Positions 21,679 through 32,092 of a DNA stretch of 64,000 bases are shown here, one piece after another. The DNA is taken from contig CAJNDS010000280.1 in NCBI GenBank assembly GCA_905221605.1, forward strand, positions 967,378 to 1,031,377, read 5' to 3'. This DNA comes from Symbiodinium natans (Eukaryota; Sar; Dinophyceae; Suessiales; Symbiodiniaceae). The notes beneath the pieces were generated by a model. The model worked only from the letters and a program-made list of their open reading frames with translations, was not told the origin of the DNA and ran no database searches. The stretch's first letter is position 1. Each line of letters begins with the position of its first letter. The position numbers were made by a program, and so were the translations under genes.

Positions 21679-21785
21679 AGGCTGTGGAGGGTCTCCTCCA
21701 GCGGCCAGGTGCTGTCAAAGGCTTAGAGCACAGCAGCCTCCAAATCCCGAAATTACACGGCTGGGGGCCATTCGAAAACAACAGG
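21679..21785 (+). CDS. Exon ending at a telomeric donor
   Basis: CTCCAG|A acceptor, AVEGLLQRPGAVKGLEHSSL then QIPKLHGWGPFENNR, donor AGG|GTTTAGGG. A clear case: a ten-unit telomeric tract starts exactly at the exon end. Confidence 0.6.
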
Positions 21786-21856
21786 GTTTAGGGTTTAGGG
21801 TTTAGGGTTTAGGGTTTAGGGTTTAGGGTTTAGGGTTTAGGGTTTAGGGTTTAGGT
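21783..21856 (+). repeat. TTTAGGG array
   Basis: Ten perfect units, beginning at the 5' splice site of the preceding exon. Confidence 0.95.
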
Positions 21857-22377
21857 TGAAGGCTTCTTATGCGTTTAGGGGTTAGGGTTGAGGGCTTCTT
21901 GAGGGTTTTCTGCAGCGCAGGAGAGAAGTCGATCACTTGGTGCACGGTGAAACCCCTAAACGGCTCAGCATCAGGGTATAGGGTTTTGGGTTTTAGGGTT
22001 TAGGGTTTAGGGTTTAGGGTTTAGTTAGGGGTTCGAAGCTGGTGGATGCCACGATGCCACGAGCTCTCCCCATTCAAGGATAGGATTTGGGGTTTTAGGA
22101 TTTAGGGTTTAGGGTTTTTAGGGTTTAGGGTTTAGGGTTTTAGGGTTTGGGGTAAGTTTCGGGGCTGTCATAGGCAACTTTTGAACAGACCCAATTAAAC
22201 AACGAGGAGACAGCACGATATACTAAAGTATGAAATTCTAAGCCGGATGTTTAGGGTTTAGCGTTTAGTTCTTCGGCTGCCCGAAACCCTCAACCCTAAA
22301 CCGTAAACCTGAAAAAACCCAAGATGTGGGTGCTTTGCGAGGATCCTGCCCCCGTCCCGCCTCCCCTCCCCCTTTAG

Positions 22378-22434
22378 GTCTCGCAAGGTTCAAAGACTTG
22401 GGCCACAGGTCTGACAATTTTCATCGGACCCTAA
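22378..22434 (+). CDS. Short exon behind a strong polypyrimidine tract
   Basis: CCCTCCCCCTTTAG|G acceptor, then VSQGSKTWATGLTIFIGP; the stop TAA lies in a CCCTAAA unit. Confidence 0.45.
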   Translation, partial: VSQGSKTWATGLTIFIGP

Positions 22435-22561
22435 ACCCGAAACCCTAAACCCTAAACCCTAAAACCCTAAACCCTATAAAACCCTAAAACCAAGGGGGGG
22501 GGGAACCCTAAACACGAAACCCTAAACTCCGAACCCTACCATCATACGAGAAGAGAAAAAG

Positions 22562-22651
22562 CCTGAGGTCACGGGCGTCGCCACGGCCCTGGGTGGCCCT
22601 GTACTAGGAGGCCTAGTTGGCGCCGGCATGGCGGCCACTGGGACGGCATAG
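22562..22651 (+). CDS. Gly/Ala-rich hydrophobic exon
   Basis: PEVTGVATALGGPVLGGLVG then AGMAATGTA, TAG. It resembles a glycine-rich membrane hairpin; family unknown. Confidence 0.45.
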   Translation, partial: PEVTGVATALGGPVLGGLVGAGMAATGTA

Positions 22652-22724
22652 GGGTTTAGGGTTTAGGGTTTCGGGTTTAGGGTTTAGGGTTTCGGGTTTA
22701 GGGTTTAGGGTTTAGGGTTTACTA

Positions 22725-22848
22725 ATATGGTCCCTTACCTCCTGTAAAGGGTTCTGAAGAATGGGTTCTTTTGCTTTCTAGGGTATATAAGAGGCATACA
22801 AGGGGCGACCTTTGAAGGGCCCATACTAAGGGAGCATGCAACTACCCT
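22725..22848 (+). mobile_element. Short element, family 5
   Basis: TAATATGGTCCCTTACCTCC..AAAGGGTTCTGAAG.ATG at the left and AAGGGCCCATACTA at the right. Same sequence and orientation at 48425; reverse complement at 53539. Confidence 0.65.
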
Positions 22849-23280
22849 TAAACCAACTTTACTAAACCCTGAATCCCTAAACCCTAAACCCTAAACCCTA
22901 AATGACCCAGGCTTTGGGGTTCAGCGCCCTCGACGTCCTCCATACACAAACCCTAAACCCTAAGCCCTGAACCCTAAACCCTAAACCCTATCAGGGTTTG
23001 TGGTTTAGGGTATAGGCTTTGGGGCTCAGGATCTCGGGTTGACGGATTCTGGGACAGGGTTTAGAATTTTTGCTTTTCTTTGTTTATTTTGTTATATATA
23101 TATATATGTATATATATATATACATATATATTTTTTTTTTTGGGGGGGGGAGGCGGCTGCTGCTTCCTTTCGGGGTTTAAGAGCTTGGAGCATGGCTCCT
23201 GGTAAGTAACCCTAAACGCCAAAGCCTAGACCCTTAACAACTCCTCCATAGCAAAAGCACAAAACATCCATTTCCGGAGT

Positions 23281-23306
23281 CCCTCCCCCCCCCCCCCCCC
23301 CCCCTA
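23281..23306. repeat. Poly-C run and nearby TA microsatellite
   Basis: About 21 C. A TATATA/GTATATA tract plus T10-G8 run lies just upstream at 23091-23150. Confidence 0.9.
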
Positions 23307-23404
23307 GAGCCAGACAGATTGGTTTAGGGTTTAGGGTTTAGGGTTTAGGGTTTAGGGTTTAGGGTTAACCTTAAACCCTAAACCCTAAACCCTGAACCCT
23401 GCAG

Positions 23405-23473
23405 ATTCGACACTCCAAGGATATTTGCGATGCGAGATTCTCTGCAACATTCCCTGAACAGGGGTGGGTTTGA
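23405..23473 (+). CDS. Exon, unknown product
   Basis: CCCTGCAG|A acceptor, IRHSKDICDARFSATFPEQG, then a GT in AGG|GGTGGG or the TGA. Confidence 0.45.
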   Translation: MRHSKDICDARFSATFPEQGWV

Positions 23474-23832
23474 ATTAAAGTTTATTACCCTTAGTCCCCT
23501 GCATAGTCCTTCTATAGCCAAAGAAATAACTTTATATGGGGCCCCCAAACCTATCCCAGTGAAGAGATACTCTGCCGAATTCTTTGCGGGGTCCATGGGT
23601 GGAGTGGGCTCTGCTTGGTAGTAGCCCAGTGCTTCTTGGTGTCCTCCTCATTTCCAGGGGATCCTGCTACTTGGAGGTCTATTTTGGGGGTCCTCTAAAC
23701 CCTAAACCCTAAACCCTAAACCCTAAACCCTAAACCCTGCACCTTAAACCCAAAACCCTAAACCCTATTTCGTGAACCCCCATATGGTTACTGGGCTAGT
23801 GGGCTCTCTTAGGATGCTCGGATTCTTTGCAG

Positions 23833-23880
23833 GGAGTTCTTGGGCGGGTGGAAGACAACAGACCAGCGAGGAGACCCTAA
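23833..23880 (+). CDS. Short exon, possibly C-terminal
   Basis: CTTTGCAG|G acceptor, GVLGRVEDNRPARRP, stop in CCCTAA. Confidence 0.35.
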   Translation, partial: GVLGRVEDNRPARRP

Positions 23881-23947
23881 ACCCTAAACCCTAAACCCTA
23901 AACACCCCAAAGTCCAGTGCACAGGGGGCTGACATGCTAAATCCTAG

Positions 23948-24003
23948 GTGCTGAGCTCGAGAAACCCCAGTTCAAGTTTACTCCAGAAGGGGCCCGCCGC
24001 CTG
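23948..24003 (+). CDS. Exon, charged
   Basis: CCTAG|GT acceptor, AELEKPQFKFTPEGARRL, then a CCCTAAA array. Confidence 0.45.
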
Positions 24004-24095
24004 CTAAACCCTAAACCCTAAACCCTAAACCCTAAACCCTAAACCCTAAACCCTAAACCCCAAACCCCAAACCCTAAACCCTAAACCCTAAACCC
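24003..24095 (-). repeat. CCCTAAA array
   Basis: Thirteen units including two CCCCAAA, directly after an exon. Confidence 0.95.
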
Positions 24096-24134
24096 GATAA
24101 GATTAAAAATGCAAAACTCAACAAAGCATCCCAG

Positions 24135-24196
24135 GCCAAAGACTCTATGAGCCCCCAGTCGTCAAGGACCATGAGGGGCCTATTCGCCTGAAAGAG
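24135..24196 (+). CDS. Exon ending at a telomeric donor
   Basis: TCCCAG|G acceptor, QRLYEPPVVKDHEGPIRLKE, donor GAG|GTTTAGGG. Confidence 0.55.
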
Positions 24197-24328
24197 GTTT
24201 AGGGTTTAGGGTTTCGGGCTTCAGGATGGGTCTTGGTTTAGGGTTTGGGGTTTAGGGTTCAGGGTTTAGGGTTTAGGGCTTAGGGTTTAGGGTTTAGGGT
24301 TTAGGGAGAAATGACTCTCGATGCTCCC

Positions 24329-24405
24329 GGTATGGGAGTTGTATAGCGAGTCTCCTGCAAGAGCTCCCCAGTGCAATCCTGAGCATGGACCGGATGAAAT
24401 GGCAC
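24329..24405 (+). CDS. Exon, helical
   Basis: GSCIASLLQELPSAILSMDR then MKWH before CCCTAAA units. The upstream edge is uncertain. Confidence 0.45.
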
Positions 24406-25188
24406 AACCCTAAACCCTAGCCCTAAACCCTAAACCCTAAACCCTAAACCCCAAACCCTAGCCCTAAACCCTAAAACCCTAAACTAAACCCTAACCCTGA
24501 ACAGATGGCATCCCCCCACCCCCACACCAGTCATGGGCTTAAGAAAAGTGGTATACTTTCAAAATATGCAATGATTTTGTTTTGTTATCAAATACATAAC
24601 CGGATTCATTTTAATATTATTCATAAAATTCACAAAATGACATGGATCGAAAAATGTGTGTTTTTGTGTGTCAGTGTTTTTTTCTAAATCCTTCTTAACA
24701 CCGCGTACTTTACCCATTTCTGCACCATCTTTGTTCCTTTCTTTGTGAGATCGAAATAGCGAGCATGGCTTTTTCATGTGGCTTCACAAAAAGCTGAGCC
24801 ATGCACATTGCAAAGGCGCACACAACTGCACCCTACACCCTAAACCCTACACCCTAAATTCTACATCCTAAGCCCTAAGCCCTAAACCCTAAACCCTAAA
24901 ACCCTAAACCCTAAACCTAAACCCTAAATCATTGCATCCCAGCTCGGAAGACACTGACATGCCTAGGGCAAAGACCCTGTCCGCATGCCCGCAGCAAAAT
25001 TTATTGCAGCGGCGTAGGGGGCTTAGGGTTTAGGGTTCAGGGTTTAGGGTTTAGGGTTTTGGGGTTCAGAGTTCAGGGTTTAGGGTTTAGAGTTTGGGGT
25101 TTAGGGTTTAGGGCTTTAAGGATCCAACCTCTCAGGCATCCGAGCAGCTGAGGACGGGTAGGATGTTAGGGTTAAGTCGTCACAAGCA

Positions 25189-25305
25189 GTATCTAGGCTG
25201 CCCAGTAGTACCCTTATTCCCTTTTTGGGGGGTTTAGGTTCCCTTATAAATCCCTTTAAGCAAAACAGGGCACCCTTTTTAAGCCTAGGTTACTGGGCAG
25301 CCTAG
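25189..25305 (+). mobile_element. Introner-like element, family 1b
   Basis: Inverted termini CTAGGCTGCCCAGTA / TTACTGGGCAGCCTAG, interior CCCTTATTCCC...AAACAGGGCACCC, flanked by GTAT(C/T). As a GT-AG intron it would join short coding-like sequence ending before a GTAAGTG donor at 25323. Second copy at 45987. Confidence 0.65.
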
Positions 25306-25413
25306 GTATTCAGACGATACAAGTAAGTGATTGTAAGCCGGTGGCCTGTTTTCTTCCTTCGATGTCCTACCCTAAACCCTAAACCCCACCTCGAACTGGG
25401 CGCCACTAGTTGA

Positions 25414-26691
25414 CTTCATCCAGGTCCCAACGACCCCTGCCGCCTTGCTCACCAGGCAGAAGATGGCAGCTTAGCGGGCGCAGCCGTGGCGGTGAGTTGC
25501 CGCACAGCATCCGGTGGCCAGATGGTGAATGGCCTGCAGCATGGCTCTGCGAACTCGTTGCTGCTTACGGTCTCTGCTGCCAGCTCCGGCATCCATTGCA
25601 TGAGCGTGCATTATTTCAGCAAGACTGAGCGGAATCTGGTGGTCGCTGTGGACGGAAGTGCCAGGGCGATCAAGATGCCCCCAAGTGGCAATTGGTGCTT
25701 TGAGGGTGGTGTCCCAAGCCAGTACTCCATCAATGTGAAGCTCACCGCAGGCCTCAACACAATCAAGTTCGAAGCGCTCCCTGCAGAGAAGGTGCCGATT
25801 CTGGATGGCATCCTGCTCGAGAAGCAGAACCCCAAGAAGGGCCTCATCGTCGGTAAGGACGTCGGCTTAGAGGATGCTTCCCACTTCGGGGAGTACATCT
25901 CCTGGTATTATCGCTATGATCCCACGGAGCCAAGTGAGATGCGTGACTGGGCCGCGCAGAACAACATCGAGTATGTGCCCATGAGCGGTTACGGTGGGAT
26001 GACCTTGCTGAATAGCACGAAGTGTACTTTGCTTGCCCGTGCCGTGGGTCCAGCTAGAAATGTCTGCAACTACCAGGACGTTCTGAATACTGTGGCTTCG
26101 AACGACATGAGCCGCATAATTAAAGTACATCTTTGGCACCAACGAGCCATGGAATCCCAATGATGCCAACGTCACAGTTCCGGAGGGTGTGCACATTTGG
26201 ACGACCTACACACAGCCAGTGGCGCAACAGCTTGGGTTGATGCTTTTGTCGCCAAACGTGGGCCGGAGCACCAGACAGTTGGATTGGATTGAAAAGTTTC
26301 TGAAGCTTTGCTTTGACACTGTGGGCTGCGATGTGGACCTGATCCGAGGGTCATGGTGCACGAGTACAAGTGCAAGGAGAGCTACTGGATCAGCAACTAC
26401 GATGGCAACGGCTTCTTCTTCAAAGACTTGGGAAGCCGTATGGGCCGCTATGGAGGAAAGGATTGGGCGTCTTGGCTTGAAGCGCAGGAGATCTGGGTCT
26501 CCGAGACGAACTGCTTCTGGGAGACCACGCAGCCGCGCCCCAGCAACATTCAGCAGTGCAAGGCGGTGACCAACCAGCGCACATCCAGCCATGGAATCGG
26601 GCTCGCTGCAGTGGATGTGGACTACGCAACAAAAGAGTTGAACCCGACTGGCTTTCCACACATGAACCCCGTGTCCGCCACTTCTTGCTGA
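25414..26691 (+). pseudogene. CBM-like plus Asl1-type glycosyl hydrolase, frame-disrupted
   Basis: The frame is open from 25414, starting AHQAEDGSLAGAA, the usual opening of a CBM6/35-type carbohydrate-binding module, whose last strands read GNWCFEGG and LTAGLNTIKFE. A catalytic core follows with WYYRYDP, NNIEYVPM and, after a +1 shift at about 26122, YIFGTNEPWNPND; NEP carries the presumed acid/base Glu of the Glyco_hydro_cc (Asl1-like) family. A second shift near 26350 leads to VHEYKCKESYW, KDWASWLEAQEIWVSETNCF (second candidate Glu) and CKAVTNQRTSSHGIG, closing at TGA. The shifts cannot be spliced away because no sequence intervenes. The 1.2-kb body lacks introns while neighbours are intron-dense, so a retrocopy that decayed is plausible; sequencing error is the alternative. 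Such proteins are usually secreted; no signal peptide is visible. Confidence 0.6.
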
Positions 26692-26699
26692 GCAAGGTT

Positions 26700-27240
26700 T
26701 TGGCAGTTTCGGCACTGCGCTGCATCTTTGTACAGGCTAAGAAATGCAAAAGGCGTGCGACATTGGCTTTCTGAGCTCGGCTGGTGTGCCCCACTTGCGG
26801 ATACCTCGCTGAAGCCTCAGCTCCATGCACGATGCAAGGGGTGCCGGCAGATTGTTCAGGCCCGGGACTCGCTTGACAGTCGCAGAAGCTGCTGAGAAAA
26901 CACCGAACGAGCAGTGTTCTGATTGGTCTGTCGATGCTGGCCGCGGCAGTGATGTTTGTTGGTGTTGGTGGTGTGTTTGCATGGCCATGCGATTGCAGCC
27001 AGTGCTTTTGCGGACACGCATGACTATGGTACCCTGTCATACCGGGAGCCTCAGCAAGCTTGACACTTTGATCTTCAAGCGTCAGCAAGAAGCAAACTTC
27101 AGCTTCCGGACTAATGTGTTGTAGAATTACGGCGCGTTTGAATTCAAATCTCTCATTGGCCCTCATGTTTCAGACCCCGGGGGCGCTCACCTGGTGCCTG
27201 CACTGTATGGCCCAGGAGGCAATCTTGGGGTTGAGGGATC
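26700..27240. other. Non-repetitive 3' flank of the hydrolase locus
   Basis: Unique sequence without telomeric units. Frames such as 26825-27124 are open, but I see no domain or splice context. Nothing else supported. Confidence 0.4.
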
Positions 27241-27380
27241 CATGGTTTAGGGTTTAGGGTTTATATAGGGTTTAGGTTTAGGGTTTAGGGTGAGGCTGCC
27301 TTCGGCGTAGTGGCATAATGTGACATCGAGAGGACTTCTGTGGGAGGTCATAGGAATCATTCTTTTGGCCTTGCACGCAG

Positions 27381-27470
27381 GTGGAATCTGCCAATGAAGC
27401 TCTTGAAGATGTAGCAGAGCTGCGAGGATCGTCCGATGCTCGGTTCTTGAGTTGCCGAGATTGGCTGTGA
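27381..27470 (+). CDS. C-terminal exon, acidic
   Basis: CTTGCACGCAG|G acceptor with a pyrimidine-rich lead, VESANEALEDVAELRGSSDA then RFLSCRDWL, TGA. A tiny upstream exon, EAAFG before GTAGTGG (27291-27305), may precede it. Confidence 0.55.
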   Translation: MESANEALEDVAELRGSSDARFLSCRDWL

Positions 27471-27871
27471 CCCCTAAACCCTCAGCTCCGAAACCCCGAA
27501 TGACACTAATCTACACCCGAAGACCCTGAGACCCCAGCCCTGAAACCCTAAACCCTAGACCCTAAACCCTAAACCCTAAAAACCTAAACCCCTAAACCCC
27601 TAAACCCTATGGACCCTGCCTAAGCCGTGGTTCGCCAGGGCACCGCCTTCCGCGCCACCTGCGGCTCTACCAGCCACTGTAGGCTATAGTATTCGGGTTT
27701 GAGGGGTTTGGGGTTTAGGGTTTTCGGGATTAGGGGTTTGGGCCGGTTCGGGGGTTTGGGATGGGGATTTAGGGTTTCAGGGTTTTGGGTTGTTTAGGGT
27801 TTCAGCGGGTCTGGGGTTAAGGGAGTTTAGGATTTTTAAGGTTTAGGGGGTCAGGGGGTCTTGCCTGTTAA

Positions 27872-28005
27872 CCCTAAACCCTAAACCCTAAACCCTAAAC
27901 CCTAAACCCTAAACCCTAAACCCTAAACCCTAAACCCTAAACCCTAAACCCTAAACCCTAAACCCTAAACCCTAAACCCTAAACCCTAAACCCTAAACCC
28001 TAAAC
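27872..28005 (-). repeat. CCCTAAA array
   Basis: Nineteen perfect units. Confidence 0.95.
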
Positions 28006-28020
28006 CATGCCTTAGGCCCA

Positions 28021-28345
28021 GTGTTTTTCGAGCAGTTTGAGTCGGGTCCAGCATCGGTGCCCCATCCGCTGGAGACCGAGTGGCTGGCCATCCTTAAGGG
28101 TTTTGCAGCGAAACCCCAACCCCAAATCCTTCCCATGGCCCCAAAATCTGAACCCTAAGCCCCTAAACCCTAAACCCCAAACCCTAAACCCTAAACCCCC
28201 AAACCTCAAGCTTACCCAATCTCCTCGGAGGCACTCTTCTGGGACTCGCTGTCCGAGGATGAAGATAGCAACCAGTGGTCCGTGGATGATTTCACGGAGT
28301 GCGCCCCCTTTAGCTCGTGGGCTGACGTTTGGCTGCGAGGACAGG
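28021..28345 (+). CDS. Two joined exons of an acidic protein
   Basis: Exon 28021-28099 reads VFFEQFESGPASVPHPLETE then WLAILK. A GT-AG intron (28100-28210), largely degenerate CCCTAAA/CCCCAAA units, is followed in the matching phase by YPISSEALFWDSLSEDEDSN, then QWSVDDFTECAPFSSWADVW and LRGQ, with a strong donor CAGG|GTAAGAG. A further frame from 28371 (MHHKFDASTHFADVSGELSR) may be the next exon. Product unknown. Confidence 0.6.
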
Positions 28346-28777
28346 GTAAGAGTTCCTAGAAGTTGTAGAAATGCACCACAAATTCGACGCTTCGACCCAT
28401 TTTGCGGATGTCTCTGGGGAGCTGAGTCGGAGGTACACCCTCGACTCACAAGACACCTCAGTGAGCAGCACGCGGTGCCACGCGGGGTGCTCGGGGAACG
28501 TACCATCTACAGGGCTCAAACCCCAAAATTCCCAAGGTGTCACAGAGATGTCCGGATGTCAGGAAAGGATCATCCTCCAACAACATTGTTTCGCCCTTTT
28601 AAGATGTCACACTTCTTCGGCATCTCTCCAAGTCGGCCCCTAAACCCTAAACCCTGAATGAACCCTAAACCTCCTGTATGCCGGAACAGCCCCGCCCAAG
28701 CTCAGGGCTCTGATATGCCCAGGACAGGAGGCAACTCCCGGGCTCGGCCCGTGGCACGCAGTCCTCACCTCAGCTTG

Positions 28778-29015
28778 GGGGGGGGGGGGGGGGGGGGGCG
28801 GGGGTATACAATATAGTATAATATAATATAATATGATATGATATATTATAATATAGTATGTATTTAGTATAATATAATATGGTATAAGATAGTCATATAT
28901 ATATATATATATATCTGTATACACATGCATACATGCATACATACATACATACATACATACATACACACACTCATACATACATACATACATACATACATAC
29001 GTACATACATACATA
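28778..29015. repeat. Poly-G followed by ATAT and ACAT/CATA microsatellites
   Basis: About 22 G, then AATATAATATG repeats, (AT)n, and some 24 tetranucleotide ACAT units. Confidence 0.95.
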
Positions 29016-29350
29016 GGCCTCGGGTGAATTGGGCGAGAGATTCACAGAATCGCTTAGCGTTGTTTCCTAAGCTTTCGCCATAGCGTTTTAGGATCTTGAA
29101 TGCGGCGCACTAGCCGGAGTCGGGCTTTAACAACAATTACTCTCTACCAAGGCCTATGGTTTAGGGATGTTTAGGGTTAGGGGGTTAGGGTCTAAGGTAA
29201 GGTTTAGAGTTGAAAAAAGGGCGGAAGGTTTTGCCAGCTTGAGTCTCGAGTCCCCGTTGCCTTGTCTCCCCACCCTTTGCTGATTGAAGTTGCAGCTTCA
29301 GTCTCGAGGCAGTAGCGTAGTCTCCCGCTCCTTGGTCCCCAGATTCGTAG

Positions 29351-29701
29351 ATGATGGCAAGCCAGGAGACGGAGCTCGAAGTTCTGATTGTCAACGGAAC
29401 CGACTATGAAATCGAAGTGAAGGTACATTCCAAAACAGTGAAGGGCGCCAAGATTTCGTTCCCCGTCAAGCCAGGGGCAAGAAAGACTGTGCTGACGCGG
29501 CAGCGACCCAGAATCGAAGTGGTCATGCTTGGCAAGACTTCCCAGCCGCTTTCCGTGCAGAATCTGCACGCCCAGTACACGATCACGGTGACGAATGTGA
29601 GTGGCGAGCCGAAGCTCACCTATGGAGGATTTGGGGAGTGTTCGCCAAGGAAACAGCATGACCCTTGTGAAATTGCCCTTCCCAGCTGCTTTCTGAGTTG
29701 A
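29351..29701 (+). CDS. Hypothetical protein, 116 aa, single exon
   Basis: ATG directly after an in-frame TAG (or a TTCGTAG acceptor). Begins MMASQETELEVLIVNGTDYE; alternating strands (VHSKTVKGAKISFPVKPGAR, YTITVTNVSGEPKLTYGGFG) suggest a small beta-sandwich. TGA at 29699. No telomeric sequence inside and no family recognised. An antisense frame of similar length is judged a shadow. Confidence 0.5.
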   Translation: MMASQETELEVLIVNGTDYEIEVKVHSKTVKGAKISFPVKPGARKTVLTRQRPRIEVVMLGKTSQPLSVQNLHAQYTITVTNVSGEPKLTYGGFGECSPRKQHDPCEIALPSCFLS

Positions 29702-30130
29702 TCTTCACTGAGATTGAGCCAAGCCCCGCGCGAAGCCTCTTGACATTTTCGTATTTTTCGTAGGATCCATTCCTGACAAAGTCACACCTAGGCTGGGCGT
29801 TTTATGCTTGCCGCTGTTTGCGCGGCATGTTTAGACCAGCGCGTTGTCGTGAAAGAAGCCGGCTTTCTGTGCGTTTCCGAAGCTTTTGCCTTGCTCCACC
29901 ACTTCCCCCATCGCAAGGCATCTCATGTCTGGCCAACCATATCCTAGTCCCCATATACTACAACCCGAAACCCGAATCCCTAATCCACATATACTACTCA
30001 AACCCACCTGAACCCCCCCAAACCACCTTAAACCCTAAACCACCTAAAACACTAAGCCCTTAAACCCCTGAACCCCAAAACCCCCCCCAACCACCTAAAG
30101 CCCTAAGCCACCGACAGCCCTAAACCGCAG

Positions 30131-30203
30131 GTGCCCTCACCGCGGGGTCTTGGCCTATTTGGGCAGTTGGTGAACCGCGGCGAAGAGGCCCCTGAGATGG
30201 TTG
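30131..30203 (+). CDS. Exon, unknown product
   Basis: CCGCAG|G acceptor, VPSPRGLGLFGQLVNRGEEA then PEM, with GT donors at 30200 or 30204 (GTTCAGGG, a drifted telomeric unit). Confidence 0.5.
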
Positions 30204-30254
30204 GTTCAGGGTTTAGGGTACGGTTTAGGGGTTTAGGCTACCCCTGCGAACCGC

Positions 30255-30258
<4 letters not shown>

Positions 30259-30291
<33 letters not shown>
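30259..30291. repeat. CT microsatellite
   Basis: Sixteen perfect units. Confidence 0.95.
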
Positions 30292-30293
<2 letters not shown>

Positions 30294-30299
30294 ATGTGC

Positions 30300-31240
30300 C
30301 GGACGCTCGAAGCTCCGGTTGAATTCCTTGCGTGCGGTAAGACAAACAAGTCCTTTGTTGAGGGGGCTTTATGGTCGCGAGACTACCAGACTACTTAGTC
30401 CATTTGCTCTTGAGAGTGGGTGCGTTGGCCGGCAGGGCTTCTGGCACATTTATAGAGATGACATCGTGTAGATCAAATCTCCATGTGATGCCAGAGCCTT
30501 GCGCTGTATCTCGATGGGGTGGGTTCGTGCCCTGCCTTGGTTCTTGTTGACAATTGGAGTGCTTTTCTGGATATACCTGACTGTGGACGTAGAACGCTGG
30601 GAAGTTAGTATTCTGCTCGATTGTGGCGCTGGACGAGGATTCCTGTGATGCATAGTGTGGCCTATCTGCACTTGGTCGAGTGCTGAGGCCTGAGAATTGT
30701 GAGTTTCACCTTGTGTGTGTTCATTGTTGTCTCCACCCAAATCTTGAAGCGCCCCCTCTGACCCCTCCCCCACAACATGTCGCGAAAGTTTGCCCAGGTC
30801 CCCGAACGTGTACCCACAGATCTCCTGCAAAGCTTGAGCATGGCAATCAAGAACTGGGATGATTCACGACTCAACGCTTAGCGGCCTTAGCATCTTGCTG
30901 TATTTGGGGGTTCACGACAATAGGGGTACCCATACGAAGGGGTTCCTAGAGTCAGGATGATCCTAGTTTGGGGTATATTCAGGGTACCTCTATTGGGGGA
31001 AATGCCCATTTCCTCATCTTGACTGATCTGGAGACATGTGCAAGAAGAGCCCATGCTCGCTAGAGGTATGCTATGTGATGACACGGCAGCAGGTCAATGC
31101 CAACGCACAGTCCAATGACGTAGCCTTCGGGCAAAGTAACTAGTAAGCTCAAAAATTGGAAGAATCATCTTGACGGTGCGTAAACCAGTCGTGCTCTTTC
31201 TCTTTTTCGGGATGAGAAGAGCTTCTGGGCTTGTGTGTGC
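30300..31240. other. Unique sequence, no certain gene
   Basis: Open frames on both strands (e.g. antisense 30450-30830) but no domain. A GGGGTACCC/GGGTACC hairpin-like element lies at 30905-31005, related to those at 34405 and 39050. Confidence 0.35.
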
Positions 31241-31242
31241 AG

Positions 31243-31428
31243 CTGCAACCAAATACGAAGCTGAGGATGCGTTGCTCCAGGGGAGTGCTGTGTGAATGGT
31301 GGTGCGCCGGCGATGTATAGCTTTACCGTCTCTGGAGTTTGGTGCTATGCCGGCGGGGTCACTGCAAGCAAGACAGTGGAACTGCTGCTGGCTGCCGGCA
31401 CCAACAGCATCAAGCTGAGCAACCCAAA
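31243..31428 (+). pseudogene. CBM6/35-type module with internal deletion
   Basis: After GTGTGCAG|C the frame reads TKYEAEDALLQGSAV, a typical CBM start, then TGA. A few bases on, in another frame, comes MYSFTVSGVWCYAGGVTASK then TVELLLAAGTNSIKLSN, which aligns with the last third of the module at 25.4 kb. About 45 central residues are missing with no room for an intron, so this is a deleted relative. A CCCTAA-rich tract follows at once. Confidence 0.55.
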
Positions 31429-31491
31429 CCCTAACCTTAAACCCGAAACCCTAAACCTTAAACCTTGAACCTTAAACTTCCTTTCTACCAG

Positions 31492-31644
31492 AGACAGATG
31501 TCTTATCCTGTTCATGCCGCGGACGCTTTGGCTCAGGCGTTCTGCCGGCCTCCTTTTCTTGGTGTAGTCAACACTGATATCACCACTGATCTCTGGCACC
31601 CGTACCCATACCACCACGCTGGACAACCCAAAAGTCGAGAACAT
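31492..31644 (+). CDS. Internal exon, unknown product
   Basis: TCTACCAG|A acceptor, RQMSYPVHAADALAQAFCRP, FLGVVNTDITTDLWHPYPYH, donor CAT|GTGAGG. It may belong with the CBM fragment, but the frame link is not shown. Confidence 0.55.
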
Positions 31645-31733
31645 GTGAGGTTTATGGGGCTTAGGGTTTAGGGTTTAGGGCTAGGGTTTCGGGCTAGGGT
31701 TTAGGGTTTAGGGCTTAGAGTTTCTTGCCACAG

Positions 31734-31822
31734 CTCTTCCTCTCGCAAAGACTGGCCACCTGCAGCTGCAGAGTTTGCTTCCCTGCTGCAAGCGAACTCC
31801 TATGAGGTTGAGAGTTGTTCGG
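31734..31822 (+). CDS. Exon ending at a telomeric donor
   Basis: GCCACAG|C acceptor, SSSRKDWPPAAAEFASLLQA then NSYEVESCS, donor CGG|GTTTAGGG. Confidence 0.55.
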
Positions 31823-31967
31823 GTTTAGGGTTTAGGGTTTAGGGTTTAGGGTTTAGGGTTTAGGGTTTAGGGTTTAAGGTTTAGGGTTTGAGGTTTAGTG
31901 TCTAGGCTTTGGGGCTTTAGGTCTCTTGTTTTGATCACCCTCATACGAAGCTTAGTACGAAGAAGCT

Positions 31968-32092
31968 CCCCTCCCCCCTCCCCTCCCCCCTCCCCCTCCC
32001 CTCCCCTCCTCCCTCCCCTCCCCCCTCCCCTCTCCCCCCCCCCTCCCCCGTCCCCTCCCCCCCCTCCCCCCCTCCCCTCCCCCTCCCCCACC
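31968..32092. repeat. CCCTCCCC-type pyrimidine repeat
   Basis: About 120 bp of C4-8/T units. Pro-Ser and Gly-Glu frames through it are discarded. Confidence 0.95.

Noticed and set aside
26206-27166. Long antisense frames across the hydrolase locus
   Set aside because: Shadows of the sense hydrolase frames, whose motifs are recognisable.
28930-29015. CRISPR-like regular repeats
   Set aside because: Tetranucleotide ACAT microsatellite without spacers.
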